Positions 36,167 to 50,710 are shown, counted from the stretch's first letter. The stretch: 64,000 bases of DNA from Amblyomma americanum (GCF_052857255.1 NW_027526508.1:186001-250000); one strand, 5' to 3'. The notes: generated by a model from the letters alone, not told the origin. Translations and numbers: made by a program.

Positions 36167-37946
36167 GAGTTAGACGAGAGAAAGGTGTAAATTTTTCTCT
36201 CAGAACTGCGCGAAAAATTGTATTCCGGCTCAAAACAACGGGATACATCGTTTTAAATCGAAAGTAGCAAAATTCACGAGCATCGATTTAACAAGTCGTC
36301 GAAGAGTAGACGAAAGAAAGGTGTAAACTTTTTCTCTCAGAACTGCGCGAAAACTTGTATTCCGGCTCAAAACAACGGGATACATCGTTTTAGATCAAAA
36401 CTAGCAAGATTCACGAGCATCGATTTAACAAGTCGTTGAAGAGTAGACGAGAGAAAGGTGTAAACTTTTTCTCTCAGAACTGCGCGATAACTCGTATTCC
36501 GGCTCAAAACATCGGGGTAAATTGTTTTAGAGCGAAACTGTCAAAATTCACGAGCATCAATTTTACAAGTCGTCGAAGAGTAGACGAGAGAAAGGTGTAA
36601 ACTTTTTCTCTCAGAACTGCGCGAAAAATTGTATTCCGGCTCAAAACAACGGGATACATTGTTTTAGAGCGAAACCATCAAGATTCACGAGCATCGATTT
36701 TACAAGTCGTTGAAGAGTAGACGAGAGAAAGGTGTAAACTTTTTCTCTCAGAACTGCGCGAAAACTTGTATTCCGGCTCATAACAACGGGATACATTGTT
36801 TTAGATCGAAACTAGCAAGATTAACGAGCATCGATTTTACAAGTCGTCGAAGAGTACACGAGAGAAAGGTGTAAACTTTTTCTCTCAGAACTGCGCGAAA
36901 ACTTGTATTCCAGCTCAAAACAACGGGATACATCGTTTTAGATTGAAACTAGCAAGATTCACGAGCATCGATTTTACAAGTCGTCGCAGAGTAGACGAGA
37001 GAAAGGTGTAAGTTTTTCTCTCAGAACTGCGCGAAAACTCGTATTCCGGCTCAAAACAACGGGGTAAATTGTTTTAGAGCGAAACTATCAAAATTCACGA
37101 GCATCGATTTTACAAGTCGTCGAAGAGTAGACGAGAGAAAGGTGTAAACTTTTTCTCTCAGAACTGCGCGAAAAATTGTATTCCGGCTCAAAATAACGGG
37201 ATACATCGTTTTAGATTGAAACTAGCAAGATTCACGAGCATCGATTTTACAAGTCGTCGAAGAGTAGACGAGAGAAAGGTGTAAACTTTTTCTCTCAGAA
37301 CTGCGCGAAAACTTGTATTGCGGCTCAAAACAACGGGATACATCGTTTTAGATCAAGACAAGCAAAATTCACATGCATCGATTTTACAAGTCGTCGAAGA
37401 GTAGACGAGAGAAAGGTGTAAACTTTTTCTTTCAGAACTGCGCGAAAACTTGTATTCCGGCTCAAAACAACGGGATACATCGTTTTAGATCGAAACTAGG
37501 CAGATTCACGAGCATCGATTTTAAAAGTTGTCGATGAGTAGACGAGAAAAAGGTGTAAACTTTTTCTCTCAGAACTGCGCGAAAACTTGTATTCTGGCTC
37601 AAAACAACGGGATACATCGTTTTAGATCGAAACTAGCACGATTAACGGGCATCGATTTTACAAGTCGTCGAAGAGTAGACGAGAGAAAGGTGTAACCTTT
37701 TTCTCTCAGAACTGCGCGAAAACTCGTATTCCGGCTCAAAACAACGGGATTCATTGTTTTAGAGCGAAACTATCAATATTCACGAGCATCGATTTTACAA
37801 GTCGTCGAAGAGTAGACGAGAGAAAGGTGTAAACTTTTTCTCTCAGAACTGCGCGAAAACTTGTATTCCGTCTCAAAACAACGGGATACATCGTTTTAGA
37901 TCGAAACTAGCAAGATTCACGAGCATCGATTTTACAAGTCGTCGCA
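36167..37946 (+). repeat. Family C HOR, 13-monomer unit, copy 1
   Basis: 1780 bp between 'gagttagacg' markers. It holds a run found only in 13-monomer units: 'cttgtattgcggctc', 'gatcaagacaagc' (37351), 'cacatgcatcg', 'ttctttcagaac', 'gttgtcgatgagtag' and 'gggattcattg'. Confidence 0.88.
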
Positions 37947-39312
37947 GAGTTAGACGAGAGAAAGGTGTAAATTTTTCTCTCAGAACTGCGCGAAAAATTG
38001 TATTCCGGCTCAAAACAACGGGATACATCGTTTTAAATCGAAAGTAGCAAAATTCACGAGCATCGATTTAACAAGTCGTCGAAGAGTAGACGAAAGAAAG
38101 GTGTAAACTTTTTCTCTCAGAACTGCGCGAAAACTTGTATTCCGGCTCAAAACAACGGGATACATCGTTTTAGATCAAAACTAGCAAGATTCACGAGCAT
38201 CGATTTAACAAGTCGTTGAAGAGTAGACGAGAGAAAGGTGTAAACTTTTTCTCACAGAACTGCGCGATAACTCGTATTCCGGCTCAAAACATCGGGGTAA
38301 ATTGTTTTAGAGCGAAACTCAAAATTCACGAGCATCGATTTTACAAGTCGTCGAAGAGTAGACGAGAGAAAGGTGTAAACTTTTTCTCTCAGAACTGCGC
38401 GAAAAATTGTATTCCGGCTCAAAACAACGGGATACATTGTTTTAGAGCGAAACCATCAAGATTCACGAGCATCGATTTTACAAGTCGTCGAAGAGTAGAC
38501 GAGAGAAAGGTGTAAACTTTTTCTCTCAGAACTGCGCGAAAACTTGTATTCCGGCTCATAACAACGGGATACATTGTTTTAGATCGAAACTAGCAAGATT
38601 AACGAGCATCGATTTTACAAGTCGTCGAAGAGTACACGAGAGAAAGGTGTAAACTTTTTCTCTCAGAACTGCGCGACAACTTGTATTCCAGCTCAAAACA
38701 ACGGGATACATCGTTTTAGATTGAAACTAGCAAGATTCACGAGCATCGATTTTACAAGTCGTCGCAGAGTAGACGAGAGAAAGGTGTAAGTTTTTCTCTC
38801 AGAACTGCGCGAAAACTCGTATTCCGGCTCAAAACAACGGGGTAAATTGTTTTAGAGCGAAACTATCAAAATTCACGAGCATCGATTTTACAAGTCGTCG
38901 AAGAGTAGACGAGAGAAAGGTGTAAACTTTTTCTCTCAGAACTGCGCGACAACTTGTATTCCAGCTCAAAACAACGGGATACATCGTTTTAGATTGAAAC
39001 TAGCAAGATTCACGAGCATCGATTTTACAAGTCGTCGCAGAGTAGACGAGAGAAAGGTGTAAGTTTTTCTCTCAGAACTGCGCGAAAACTCGTATTCCGG
39101 CTCAAAACAACGGGGTAAATTGTTTTAGAGCGAAACTATCAAAATTCACGAGCATCGATTTTACAAGTCGTCGAAGAGTAGACGAGAGAAAGGTGTAAAC
39201 TTTTTCTCTCAGAACTGCGCGAAAAATTGTATTCCGGCTCAAAATAACGGGATACATCGTTTTAGATTGAAACTAGCAAGATTCACGAGCATCGATTTTA
39301 CAAGTCGTCGCA
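37947..39312 (+). repeat. Family C HOR, 10-monomer unit
   Basis: 1366 bp between 'gagttagacg' markers. A two-monomer step ('gcgacaacttgtattccagc' followed by the 'ggggtaaattg' type) is repeated within it near 38670 and 38945, which explains two of the monomers above the basic 8. Confidence 0.85.
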
Positions 39313-41092
39313 GAGTTAGACGAGAGAAAGGTGTAAATTTTTCTCTCAGAACTGCGCGAAAAATTGTATTCCGGCTCAAAACAACGGGATACATCGTTTT
39401 AAATCGAAAGTAGCAAAATTCACGAGCATCGATTCAACAAGTCGTCGAAGAGTAGACGAAAGAAAGGTGTAAACTTTTTCTCTCAGAACTGCGCGAAAAC
39501 TTGTATTCCGGCTCAAAACAACGGGATACATCGTTTTAGATCAAAACTAGCAAGATTCACGAGCATCGATTTAACAAGTCGTTGAAGAGTAGACGAGAGA
39601 AAGGTGTAAACTTTTTCTCTCAGAACTGCGCGATAACTCGTATTCCGGCTCAAAACATCGGGGTAAATTGTTTTAGAGCGAAACTGTCAAAATTCACGAG
39701 CATCAATTTTACAAGTCGTCGAAGAGTAGACGAGAGAAAGGTGTAAACTTTTTCTCTCAGAACTGCGCGAAAAATTGTATTCCGGCTCAAAACAACGGGA
39801 TACATTGTTTTAGAGCGAAACCATCAAGATTCACGAGCATCGATTTTACAAGTCGTTGAAGAGTAGACGAGAGAAAGGTGTAAACTTTTTCTCTCAGAAC
39901 TGCGCGAAAACTTGTATTCCGGCTCATAACAACGGGATACATTGTTTTAGATCGAAACTAGCAAGATTAACGAGCATCGATTTTACAAGTCGTCGAAGAG
40001 TACACGAGAGAAAGGTGTAAACTTTTTCTCTCAGAACTGCGCGAAAACTTGTATTCCAGCTCAAAACAACGGGATACATCGTTTTAGATTGAAACTAGCA
40101 AGATTCACGAGCATCGATTTTACAAGTCGTCGCAGAGTAGACGAGAGAAAGGTGTAAGTTTTTCTCTCAGGACTGCGCGAAAACTCGTATTCCGGCTCAA
40201 AACAACGGGGTAAATTGTTTTAGAGCGAAACTATCAAAATTCACGAGCATCGATTTTACAAGTCGTCGAAGAGTAGACGAGAGAAAGGTGTAAACTTTTT
40301 CTCTCAGAACTGCGCGAAAAATTGTATTCCGGCTCAAAATAACGGGATACATCGTTTTAGATTGAAACTAGCAAGATTCACGAGCATCGATTTTACAAGT
40401 CGTCGAAGAGTAGACGAGAGAAAGGTGTAAACTTTTTCTCTCAGAACTGCGCGAAAACTTGTATTGCGGCTCAAAACAACGGGATACATCGTTTTAGATC
40501 AAGACAAGCAAAATTCACATGCATCGATTTTACAAGTCGTCGAAGAGTAGACGAGAGAAAGGTGTAAACTTTTTCTTTCAGAACTGCGCGAAAACTTGTA
40601 TTCCGGCTCAAAACAACGGGATACATCGTTTTAGATCGAAACTAGCCAGATTCACGAGCATCGATTTTAAAAGTTGTCGATGAGTAGACGAGAAAAAGGT
40701 GTAAACTTTTTCTCTCAGAACTGCGCGAAAACTTGTATTCTGGCTCAAAACAACGGGATACATCGTTTTAGATCGAAACTAGCACGATTAACGGGCATCG
40801 ATTTTACAAGTCGTCGAAGAGTAGACGAGAGAAAGGTGTAACCTTTTTCTCTCAGAACTGCGCGAAAACTCGTATTCCGGCTCAAAACAACGGGATTCAT
40901 TGTTTTAGAGCGAAACTATCAATATTCACGAGCATCGATTTTACAAGTCGTCGAAGAGTAGACGAGAGAAAGGTGTAAACTTTTTCTCTCAGAACTGCGC
41001 GAAAACTTGTATTCCGTCTCAAAACAACGGGATACATCGTTTTAGATCGAAACTAGCAAGATTCACGAGCATCGATTTTACAAGTCGTCGCA
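39313..41092 (+). repeat. Family C HOR, 13-monomer unit, copy 2
   Basis: 1780 bp, same variant order as 36167-37946, with 'gatcaagacaagc' at 40497. The distance between the two copies is 3146 bp (23 monomers less 5 bases). Confidence 0.88.
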
Positions 41093-42185
41093 GAGTTAGA
41101 CGAGAGAAAGGTGTAAATTTTTCTCTCAGAACTGCGCGAAAAATTGTATTCCGGCTCAAAACAACGGGATACATCGTTTTAAATCGAAAGTAGCAAAATT
41201 CACGAGCATCGATTTAACAAGTCGTCGAAGAGTAGACGAAAGAAAGGTGTAAACTTTTTCTCTCAGAACTGCGCGAAAACTTGTATTCCGGCTCAAAACA
41301 ACGGGATACATCGTTTTAGATCAAAACTAGCAAGATTCACGAGCATCGATTTAACAAGTCGTTGAAGAGTAGACGAGAGAAAGGTGTAAACTTTTTCTCA
41401 CAGAACTGCGCGATAACTCGTATTCCGGCTCAAAACATCGGGGTAAATTGTTTTAGAGCGAAACTCAAAATTCACGAGCATCGATTTTACAAGTCGTCGA
41501 AGAGTAGACGAGAGAAAGGTGTAAACTTTTTCTCTCAGAACTGCGCGAAAAATTGTATTCCGGCTCAAAACAACGGGATACATTGTTTTAGAGCGAAACC
41601 ATCAAGATTCACGAGCATCGATTTTACAAGTCGTCGAAGAGTAGACGAGAGAAAGGTGTAAACTTTTTCTCTCAGAACTGCGCGAAAACTTGTATTCCGG
41701 CTCATAACAACGGGATACATTGTTTTAGATCGAAACTAGCAAGATTAACGAGCATCGATTTTACAAGTCGTCGAAGAGTACACGAGAGAAAGGTGTAAAC
41801 TTTTTCTCTCAGAACTGCGCGACAACTTGTATTCCAGCTCAAAACAACGGGATACATCGTTTTAGATTGAAACTAGCAAGATTCACGAGCATCGATTTTA
41901 CAAGTCGTCGCAGAGTAGACGAGAGAAAGGTGTAAGTTTTTCTCTCAGAACTGCGCGAAAACTCGTATTCCGGCTCAAAACAACGGGGTAAATTGTTTTA
42001 GAGCGAAACTATCAAAATTCACGAGCATCGATTTTACAAGTCGTCGAAGAGTAGACGAGAGAAAGGTGTAAACTTTTTCTCTCAGAACTGCGCGAAAAAT
42101 TGTATTCCGGCTCAAAATAACGGGATACATCGTTTTAGATTGAAACTAGCAAGATTCACGAGCATCGATTTTACAAGTCGTCGCA
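41093..42185 (+). repeat. Family C HOR, 8-monomer unit, copy 1
   Basis: 1093 bp between 'gagttagacg' markers. It includes a 134-bp 'gcgaaactcaaaattc' monomer near 41460 where the next unit has 'gcgaaactgtcaaaattc'. Confidence 0.87.
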
Positions 42186-43280
42186 GAGTTAGACGAGAGA
42201 AAGGTGTAAATTTTTCTCTCAGAACTGCGCGAAAAATTGTATTCCGGCTCAAAACAACGGGATACATCGTTTTAAATCGAAAGTAGCAAAATTCACGAGC
42301 ATCGATTTAACAAGTCGTCGAAGAGTAGACGAAAGAAAGGTGTAAACTTTTTCTCTCAGAACTGCGCGAAAACTTGTATTCCGGCTCAAAACAACGGGAT
42401 ACATCGTTTTAGATCAAAACTAGCAAGATTCACGAGCATCGATTTAACAAGTCGTTGAAGAGTAGACGAGAGAAAGGTGTAAACTTTTTCTCTCAGAACT
42501 GCGCGATAACTCGTATTCCGGCTCAAAACATCGGGGTAAATTGTTTTAGAGCGAAACTGTCAAAATTCACGAGCATCAATTTTACAAGTCGTCGAAGAGT
42601 AGACGAGAGAAAGGTGTAAACTTTTTCTCTCAGAACTGCGCGAAAAATTGTATTCCGGCTCAAAACAACGGGATACATTGTTTTAGAGCGAAACCATCAA
42701 GATTCACGAGCATCGATTTTACAAGTCGTCGAAGAGTAGACGAGAGAAAGGTGTAAACTTTTTCTCTCAGAACTGCGCGAAAACTTGTATTCCGGCTCAT
42801 AACAACGGGATACATTGTTTTAGATCGAAACTAGCAAGATTAACGAGCATCGATTTTACAAGTCGTCGAAGAGTACACGAGAGAAAGGTGTAAACTTTTT
42901 CTCTCAGAACTGCGCGAAAACTTGTATTCCAGCTCAAAACAACGGGATACATCGTTTTAGATTGAAACTAGCAAGATTCACGAGCATCGATTTTACAAGT
43001 CGTCGCAGAGTAGACGAGAGAAAGGTGTAAGTTTTTCTCTCAGAACTGCGCGAAAACTCGTATTCCGGCTCAAAACAACGGGGTAAATTGTTTTAGAGCG
43101 AAACTATCAAAATTCACGAGCATCGATTTTACAAGTCGTCGAAGAGTAGACGAGAGAAAGGTGTAAACTTTTTCTCTCAGAACTGCGCGAAAAATTGTAT
43201 TCCGGCTCAAAATAACGGGATACATCGTTTTAGATTGAAACTAGCAAGATTCACGAGCATCGATTTTACAAGTCGTCGCA
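42186..43280 (+). repeat. Family C HOR, 8-monomer unit, copy 2
   Basis: 1095 bp, tandem with the preceding unit and in the same monomer order. It appears to be the basic unit from which the 10- and 13-monomer forms are extended. Confidence 0.87.
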
Positions 43281-45060
43281 GAGTTAGACGAGAGAAAGGT
43301 GTAAATTTTTCTCTCAGAACTGCGCGAAAAATTGTATTCCGGCTCAAAACAACGGGATACATCGTTTTAAATCGAAAGTAGCAAAATTCACGAGCATCGA
43401 TTTAACAAGTCGTCGAAGAGTAGACGAAAGAAAGGTGTAAACTTTTTCTCTCAGAACTGCGCGAAAACTTGTATTCCGGCTCAAAACAACGGGATACATC
43501 GTTTTAGATCAAAACTAGCAAGATTCACGAGCATCGATTTAACAAGTCGTTGAAGAGTAGACGAGAGAAAGGTGTAAACTTTTTCTCTCAGAACTGCGCG
43601 ATAACTCGTATTCCGGCTCAAAACATCGGGGTAAATTGTTTTAGAGCGAAACTGTCAAAATTCACGAGCATCAATTTTACAAGTCGTCGAAGAGTAGACG
43701 AGAGAAAGGTGTAAACTTTTTCTCTCAGAACTGCGCGAAAAATTGTATTCCGGCTCAAAACAACGGTATACATTGTTTTAGAGCGAAACCATCAAGATTC
43801 ACGAGCATCGATTTTACAAGTCGTCGAAGAGTAGACGAGAGAAAGGTGTAAACTTTTTCTCTCAGAACTGCGCGAAAACTTGTATTCCGGCTCATAACAA
43901 CGGGATACATTGTTTTAGATCGAAACTAGCAAGATTAACGAGCATCGATTTTACAAGTCGTCGAAGAGTACACGAGAGAAAGGTGTAAACTTTTTCTCTC
44001 AGAACTGCGCGACAACTTGTATTCCAGCTCAAAACAACGGGATACATCGTTTTAGATTGAAACTAGCAAGATTCACGAGCATCGATTTTACAAGTCGTCG
44101 CAGAGTAGACGAGAGAAAGGTGTAAGTTTTTCTCTCAGAACTGCGCGAAAACTCGTATTCCGGCTCAAAACAACGGGGTAAATTGTTTTAGAGCGAAACT
44201 ATCAAAATTCACGAGCATCGATTTTACAAGTCGTCGAAGAGTAGACGAGAGAAAGGTGTAAACTTTTTCTCTCAGAACTGCGCGAAAAATTGTATTCCGG
44301 CTCAAAATAACGGGATACATCGTTTTAGATTGAAACTAGCAAGATTCACGAGCATCGATTTTACAAGTCGTCGAAGAGTAGACGAGAGAAAGGTGTAAAC
44401 TTTTTCTCTCAGAACTGCGCGAAAACTTGTATTGCGGCTCAAAACAACGGGATACATCGTTTTAGATCAAGACAAGCAAAATTCACATGCATCGATTTTA
44501 CAAGTCGTCGAAGAGTAGACGAGAGAAAGGTGTAAACTTTTTCTTTCAGAACTGCGCGAAAACTTGTATTCCGGCTCAAAACAACGGGATACATCGTTTT
44601 AGATCGAAACTAGCCAGATTCACGAGCATCGATTTTAAAAGTTGTCGATGAGTAGACGAGAAAAAGGTGTAAACTTTTTCTCTCAGAACTGCGCGAAAAC
44701 TTGTATTCTGGCTCAAAACAACGGGATACATCGTTTTAGATCGAAACTAGCACGATTAACGGGCATCGATTTTACAAGTCGTCGAAGAGTAGACGAGAGA
44801 AAGGTGTAATCTTTTTCTCTCAGAACTGCGCGAAAACTCGTATTCCGGCTCAAAACAACGAGATTCATTGTTTTAGAGCGAAACTATCAATATTCACGAG
44901 CATCGATTTTACAAGTCGTCGAAGAGTAGACGAGAGAAAGGTGTAAACTTTTTCTCTCAGAACTGCGCGAAAACTTGTATTCCGTCTCAAAACAACGGGA
45001 TACATCGTTTTAGATCGAAACTAGCAAGATTCACGAGCATCGATTTTACAAGTCGTCGCA
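43281..45060 (+). repeat. Family C HOR, 13-monomer unit, copy 3
   Basis: 1780 bp, 'gatcaagacaagc' at 44465. It differs from copies 1 and 2 by 'gtgtaatctttttc' and 'caacgagattcattg', which are shared with the distant copy near 58610-58670. Confidence 0.88.
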
Positions 45061-46200
45061 GAGTTAGACGAGAGAAAGGTGTAAATTTTTCTCTCAGAAC
45101 TGCGCGAAAAATTGTATTCCGGCTCAAAACAACGGGATACATCGTTTTAAATCGAAAGTAGCAAAATTCACGAGCATCGATTTAACAAGTCGTAGAAGAG
45201 TAGACGAGAGAAAGGTGTAAACTTTTTCTCTCAGAACTGCGCGAAAACTTGTATTCCGGCTCAAATCATTGAGATACATCGTTTTAGATCAAAACTAGCA
45301 AGATTCACGAGCATCGATTTAACAAGTCGTTGAAGAGTAGACGAGAGAAAGGTGTAAACTTTTTCTCTCAGAACTGCGCGAAAACTCGTATTCCGGCTCA
45401 AAACATCGGGGTAAATTGTTTTAGAGCGAAACTGTCAAAATTCACGAGCATCGATTTTACAAGTCGTCGAAGAGTAGACGAGAGAACGGTGTAAACTTTT
45501 TCTCTCAGAACTGCGCGAAAAATTGTATTCCGGCTCAAAACAACGGGATACATTGTTTTAGAGCGAAACCATCAAGATTCACGAGCATCGATTTTACAAG
45601 TCGTCGAAGAGTAGACGAGAGAAAGGTGTAAACTTTTTCTCTCAGAACTGCGTGAAAACTTGTATTCCGGCTCATAACAACGGGATACATTGTTTTAGAT
45701 CGAAACAAGCAAGATTAACGAGCATCGATTTTACAAGTCGTCGAAGAGTACACGAGAGAAAGGTGTAAACTTTTTCTCTCAGAACTGCGCGAAAACTTGT
45801 ATTCCACCTCAAAACAACGGGATACATCGTTTTAGATTGAAACTAGCAAGATTCACGAGCATCGATTTTACAAGTCGCCGCAGAATAGACGAGAGAAAGG
45901 TGTAAGTTTTTCTCTCAGAACTGCGCGAAAACTCGTATTCCGGCTCAAAACAACGGGGTAAATTGTTTTAGAGCGAAACTATCAAAATTCACGAGCATCG
46001 ATTTTACAAGTCGTCAAAGAGTAGACGAGAGAAAGGTGTAAACTTTTTCTCTCAGAACTGCGCGAAAAATTGTATTCCGGCTCAAAATAACGGGATACAT
46101 CGTTTTAGATTGAAACTAGCAAGATTCACGAGCATCGATTTTACAAGTCGTCGCAGAGTAGACGAGAGAAAGGTGTAAATTTTTCTCTCATAACTGCGCG
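45061..46200 (+). repeat. End of family C
   Basis: Monomers with 'ctcaaatcattgag', 'gagcgaaaccatc', 'gagtacacgag' and finally 'ctctcataactgcg' (near 46186), after which family B monomers return. The same series ends at about 59993 in the distant copy. Confidence 0.8.
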
Positions 46201-47430
46201 AAAACTTGTATTCCGGCTCAAAACAACGGAATACATCGTTTTAGATCGAAACTAGCAAGATTAACGAGCATCGATTTTACAAGTCGTCGAAGAGCAGACG
46301 AGAGAAAGGTGTAAACTTTTTCTCTCAGAACTGCGCGCAAACTTGTATTCCGGCTCAAAACAACGGGATACATCGTTTTAGATCGAAACTATCAAGATTC
46401 ACGAGGATCGATTTTACAAGTCGTTGAAGAGTAGACGAGAGAAAGGTGTAAACTTTTTCTCTCAGATCTGCGCGAAAAATAGTATTCCGGCTCAAAACAA
46501 CGGGATACATCGTTTTAGATCGAAAGTAGCAAAATTCACGAGCATCGATATAACAAGTCGTCGAAGAGTAGACGAGAGAAAGGTGTAAACTTTTTCTCTC
46601 AGAACTGCGCGAAAACTTGTATTCCAGCTCCAAACAACGGGATACATCGTTTTAGATCGAAACTAGCAAGATTCACGAGCATCGATTTTACATGTCGTCG
46701 AAGAGAACGAGAGAAAGGTGTAAACTTTTTCTCTCAGAACTGCGCAAAAATTTGTATTCCGGCTCAATACAACGGAATACATCGTTTTAGATCGAAACTA
46801 GCAAGATTCACGAGCATCAATTTTACAAGTTGTCGAAGAGTAGACGAGAGAAAGGTGTAAATGTTTTCTCTCAGAACTGCGTGAAGACTTGTATTCCGGC
46901 TCAAAACAACGGGATACATCGTTTTAGATCGAAACTAGCAAGATTCACGAGCATCAATTTTACAAGTTGTCGAAGAGTGGACGAGAGAAAGGTGTAAACG
47001 TTTTCTCTCAGAACTGCGTGAAGACTTGTATTCCGGCTCAAAACAACGGGATACATCGTTTTAGATCGAAACTAGCAAGATTAACGAGCATCGATTTTAC
47101 AAGTCGACGAAGAGTAGACGAGAGAAAGGTGTAAACTTTTTCTCTCAGAACTGCGCGAAAACTTGTATTCCGGCTCAAAACAACGGGATACATCGTTTTA
47201 GAACGAAACTAGCAAAATTAACGAGCATCGATTTTACAAGTAGTCGAAGAGTAGACGAGAGATAGGTGTAAACTTTTTCTCTCAGAACTGCGCGAAAACT
47301 TGTATTCCGGCTCAAAACAACGGGATACATCGTTTTAGAGCGAAACTATCAAGATTCACGAGCATCGATTTTACAAGTCGTCGAAGAGTAGACGAGAGAA
47401 AGGTGTAAACTTTTTCTCTCAGAACTGCGC
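46200..47430 (+). repeat. Family B satellite, return segment
   Basis: Monomers 'gcgcgcaaac' with 'cgaggatcg', 'aaatagtattcc', 'ccagctccaaac', a 135-bp monomer near 46690, and 'gtggacgagag'. The series recurs near 48270-49200 and 51550-52480 and in part near 60413-61200. No gene is seen. Confidence 0.8.
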
Positions 47431-50400
47431 AAAAATTTGTATTCCGGCTCAAAACAACGGGATACATCGTTTTAGATCGAAACTAGCAAGATTCAGGAGC
47501 ATCGATTTTACAAGTTGTCGAAGAGTAGACGAGAGAAAGGTGTAAACGTTTTCTCTCAGAACTGCGTGAAGACTTGTATTCCGGCTCAAAACAACGGGAT
47601 ACATCGTTTTAGATCGAAACTAGCAAGATTAACGAGCATCGATTTTACAAGTCTACGAAGAGTAGACGAGAGAAAGGTGTAAACTTTTTCTCTCAGAACT
47701 GCGCGAAAACTTGTATTCCGGCTCAAAACAACGCGATACATCGTTTTAGATCGAAACTAGCACAATTAACGAGCATCGATTTTACAAGTCGTCGAAGAGT
47801 AGACGAGAGATAGGTGTAAACTTTTTCTCTCAGAACTGCGCGAAAACTTGTATTCCGGCTCAAAACAACGGGATACATCGTTTTAGATCGAAACTAGCAA
47901 GATTCACGAGCATCAAAATTACAAGTCGTCGCAGAGTAGACGAGAGAAAGGTGTAAATTTTTCTCTCAGAACTGCGCGAAAACTTGTATTCCGGCTCAAA
48001 ACAACGAAATACATTGTTTTAGATCGAAACCATCAAGATTCAGGAGCATCGATTTTACAAGTCGTCGAAGAATAGACGAGAGAAAGGTGTAAACTTTTTC
48101 TCTCAGAACTGCGCGAAAAATTGTATTTCGGCTCAAAACAACGGGATATATCGTTTCAGATTGAAAGTCGCAAAATTCACGAGCATCGATTTAACAAGTC
48201 GTCGAAGAGTAGACGAGAGAAAGGTGTAAACTTTTTCTCTCAGAACTGCGCGAAAACTTGTATTCCGGCTCAAAACAACGGGATACATCGTTTTAGATCG
48301 AAACTATCAAGATTCACGAGGATCGATTTTACAAGTCGTTGAAGAGTAGACGAGAGAAAGGTGTAAACTTTTTCTCTCAGATCTGCGCGAAAAATAGTAT
48401 TCCGGCTCAAAACAACGGGATACATCGTTTTAGATCGAAAGTAGCAAAATTCACGAGCATCGATATACCAAGTCGTCGAAGAGTAGACGAGAGAAAGGTG
48501 TAAACTTTTTCTCTCAGAACTGCGCGAAAACTTGTATTCCAGCTCCAAACAACGGGATACATCGTTTTAGATCGAAACTAGCAAGATTCACGAGCATCGA
48601 TTTTACATGTCGTCGAAGAGAACGAGAGAAAGGTGTAAACTTTTTCTCTCAGAACTGCGCAAAAATTTGTATTCCGGCTCAATACAACGGAATACATCGT
48701 TTTAGATCGAAACTAGCAAGATTCACGAGCATCAATTTTACAAGTTGTCGAAGAGTAGACGAGAGAAAGGTGTAAATTTTTTCTCTCAGAACTGCGTGAA
48801 GACTTGTATTCCGGCTCAAAACAACGGGATACATCGTTTTAGATCGAAACTAGCAAGATTCACGAGCATCAATTTTACAAGTTGTCGAAGAGTGGACGAG
48901 AGAAAGGTGTAAACGTTTTCTCTCAGAACTGCGTGAAGACTTGTATTCCGGCTCAAAACAACGGGATACATCGTTTTAGATCGAAACTAGCAAGATTAAC
49001 GAGCATCGATTTTACAAGTCGACGAAGAGTAGACGAGAGAAAGGTGTAAACTTTTTCTCTCAGAACTGCGCGAAAACTTGTATTCCGGCTCAAAACAACG
49101 GGATACATCGTTTTAGAACGAAACTAGCAAAATTAACGAGCATCGATTTTACAAGTAGTCGAAGAGTAGACGAGAGATAGGTGTAAACTTTTTCTCTCAG
49201 AACTGCGCGAAAACTTGTATTCCGGCTCAAAACAACGGGATACATCGTTTTAGAGCGAAACTATCAAGATTCACGAGCATCGATTTTACAAGTCGTCGAA
49301 GAGTAGACGAGAGAAAGGTGTAAACTTTTTCTCTCAGAACTGCGCAAAAATTTGTATTCCGGCTCAAAACAACAGGATACATCGTTTTAGATCGAAACTA
49401 GCAAGATTCACGAGCATCGATTTTACAAGTTGTCGAAGAGTAGACGAGAGAAAGGTGTAAACGTTTTCTCTCAGAACTGCGTGAAGACTTGTATTCCGGC
49501 TCAAAACAACGGGATACATCGTTTTAGATCGAAACTAGCAAGATTAACGAGCATCGATTTTACAAGTCTACGAAGAGTAGACGAGAGAAAGGTGTAAACT
49601 TTTTCTCTCAGAACTGCGCGAAAACTTGTATTCCGGCTCAAAACAACGCGATACATCGTTTTAGATCGAAACTAGCACAATTAACGAGCATCGATTTTAC
49701 AAGTCGTCGCAGAGTAGACGAGAGAAAGGTGTAAATTTTTCTCTCAGAACTGCGCGAAAACTTGTATTCCGGCTCAAAACAACGAAATACATTGTTTTAG
49801 ATCGAAACCATCAAGATTCAGGAGCATCGATTTTACAAGTCGTCGAAGAATAGACGAGAGAAAGGTGTAAACTTTTTCTCTCAGAACTGCGCGAAAAATT
49901 GTATTTCGGCTCAAAACAACGGGATATATCGTTTCAGATCGAAAGTCGCAAAATTCACGAGCATCGATTTAACAAGTCGTCGAAGAGTAGACGAGAGAAA
50001 GGTGTAAACTTTTTCTCTCAGAACTGCGCGAAAACTCATATTCCTGCTCAAAACAACGGGGTAAATTGTTTTAGAGCGAAACTCAAAATTCTCGAGCATC
50101 GATTTTACAAGTCGTCGAAGAGTAGACGAGAGAAAGGTGTAAACTTTTTCTCTCAGAACTGCGCGAAAAATTGTATTCCGGCTCAAAAGAACGAAATACA
50201 TCGTTTGAGATCGAAACTAGCAAGATTAACGAGCATCGATTTTACAAGTCGTCGAAGAGTAGACGAGAGAAAGGTGTAAACGTTTTCTCTCAGAACTGCG
50301 CGAAAACTTGTATTCCAGCTCAAAACAACGGGATACATCGTTTTAGATCGAAACTAGCAAAATTCACGAGCATCAATTTTAAAAGTCGTCGAAGAGTAGA

Positions 50401-50710
50401 CGAGAGAAAGGTGTAAACTTTTTCTCTCCGAACTGCGCGAAAACTTGTATTCCGGCTCAAAACAACGGGATACATCGTTTTAGATCGAAAGTAGCAAAAT
50501 TCACGAGCATCGATTTAACAAGTCGTCGAAGAGTAGACGAGAGAAAGGCGTAAACTTTTTCTCTCAGAACTGCGCGAAAACTTGTATTCCGGCTCAAATA
50601 ATTGAGATACATCGCTTTAGATCGAAACTAGCAAGATTCACGAACATCGATTTCACATGTCGTCGAAGAGAACGAGAGAAAGGTGTAAACTTTTTCTCTC
50701 AGAACTGCGC
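47430..50710 (+). repeat. 24-monomer tandem duplication, copy 1
   Basis: About 3281 bp, repeated directly at about 50711-53990. Long stretches match without change: the cassette at 49899-50416 and its partner translate identically, as do the segments at 48270-48548 and 51550-51828. Exact edges are uncertain by one or two monomers because both edges lie in satellite, and the start is offset by one extra monomer (3417 bp). Confidence 0.85.
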
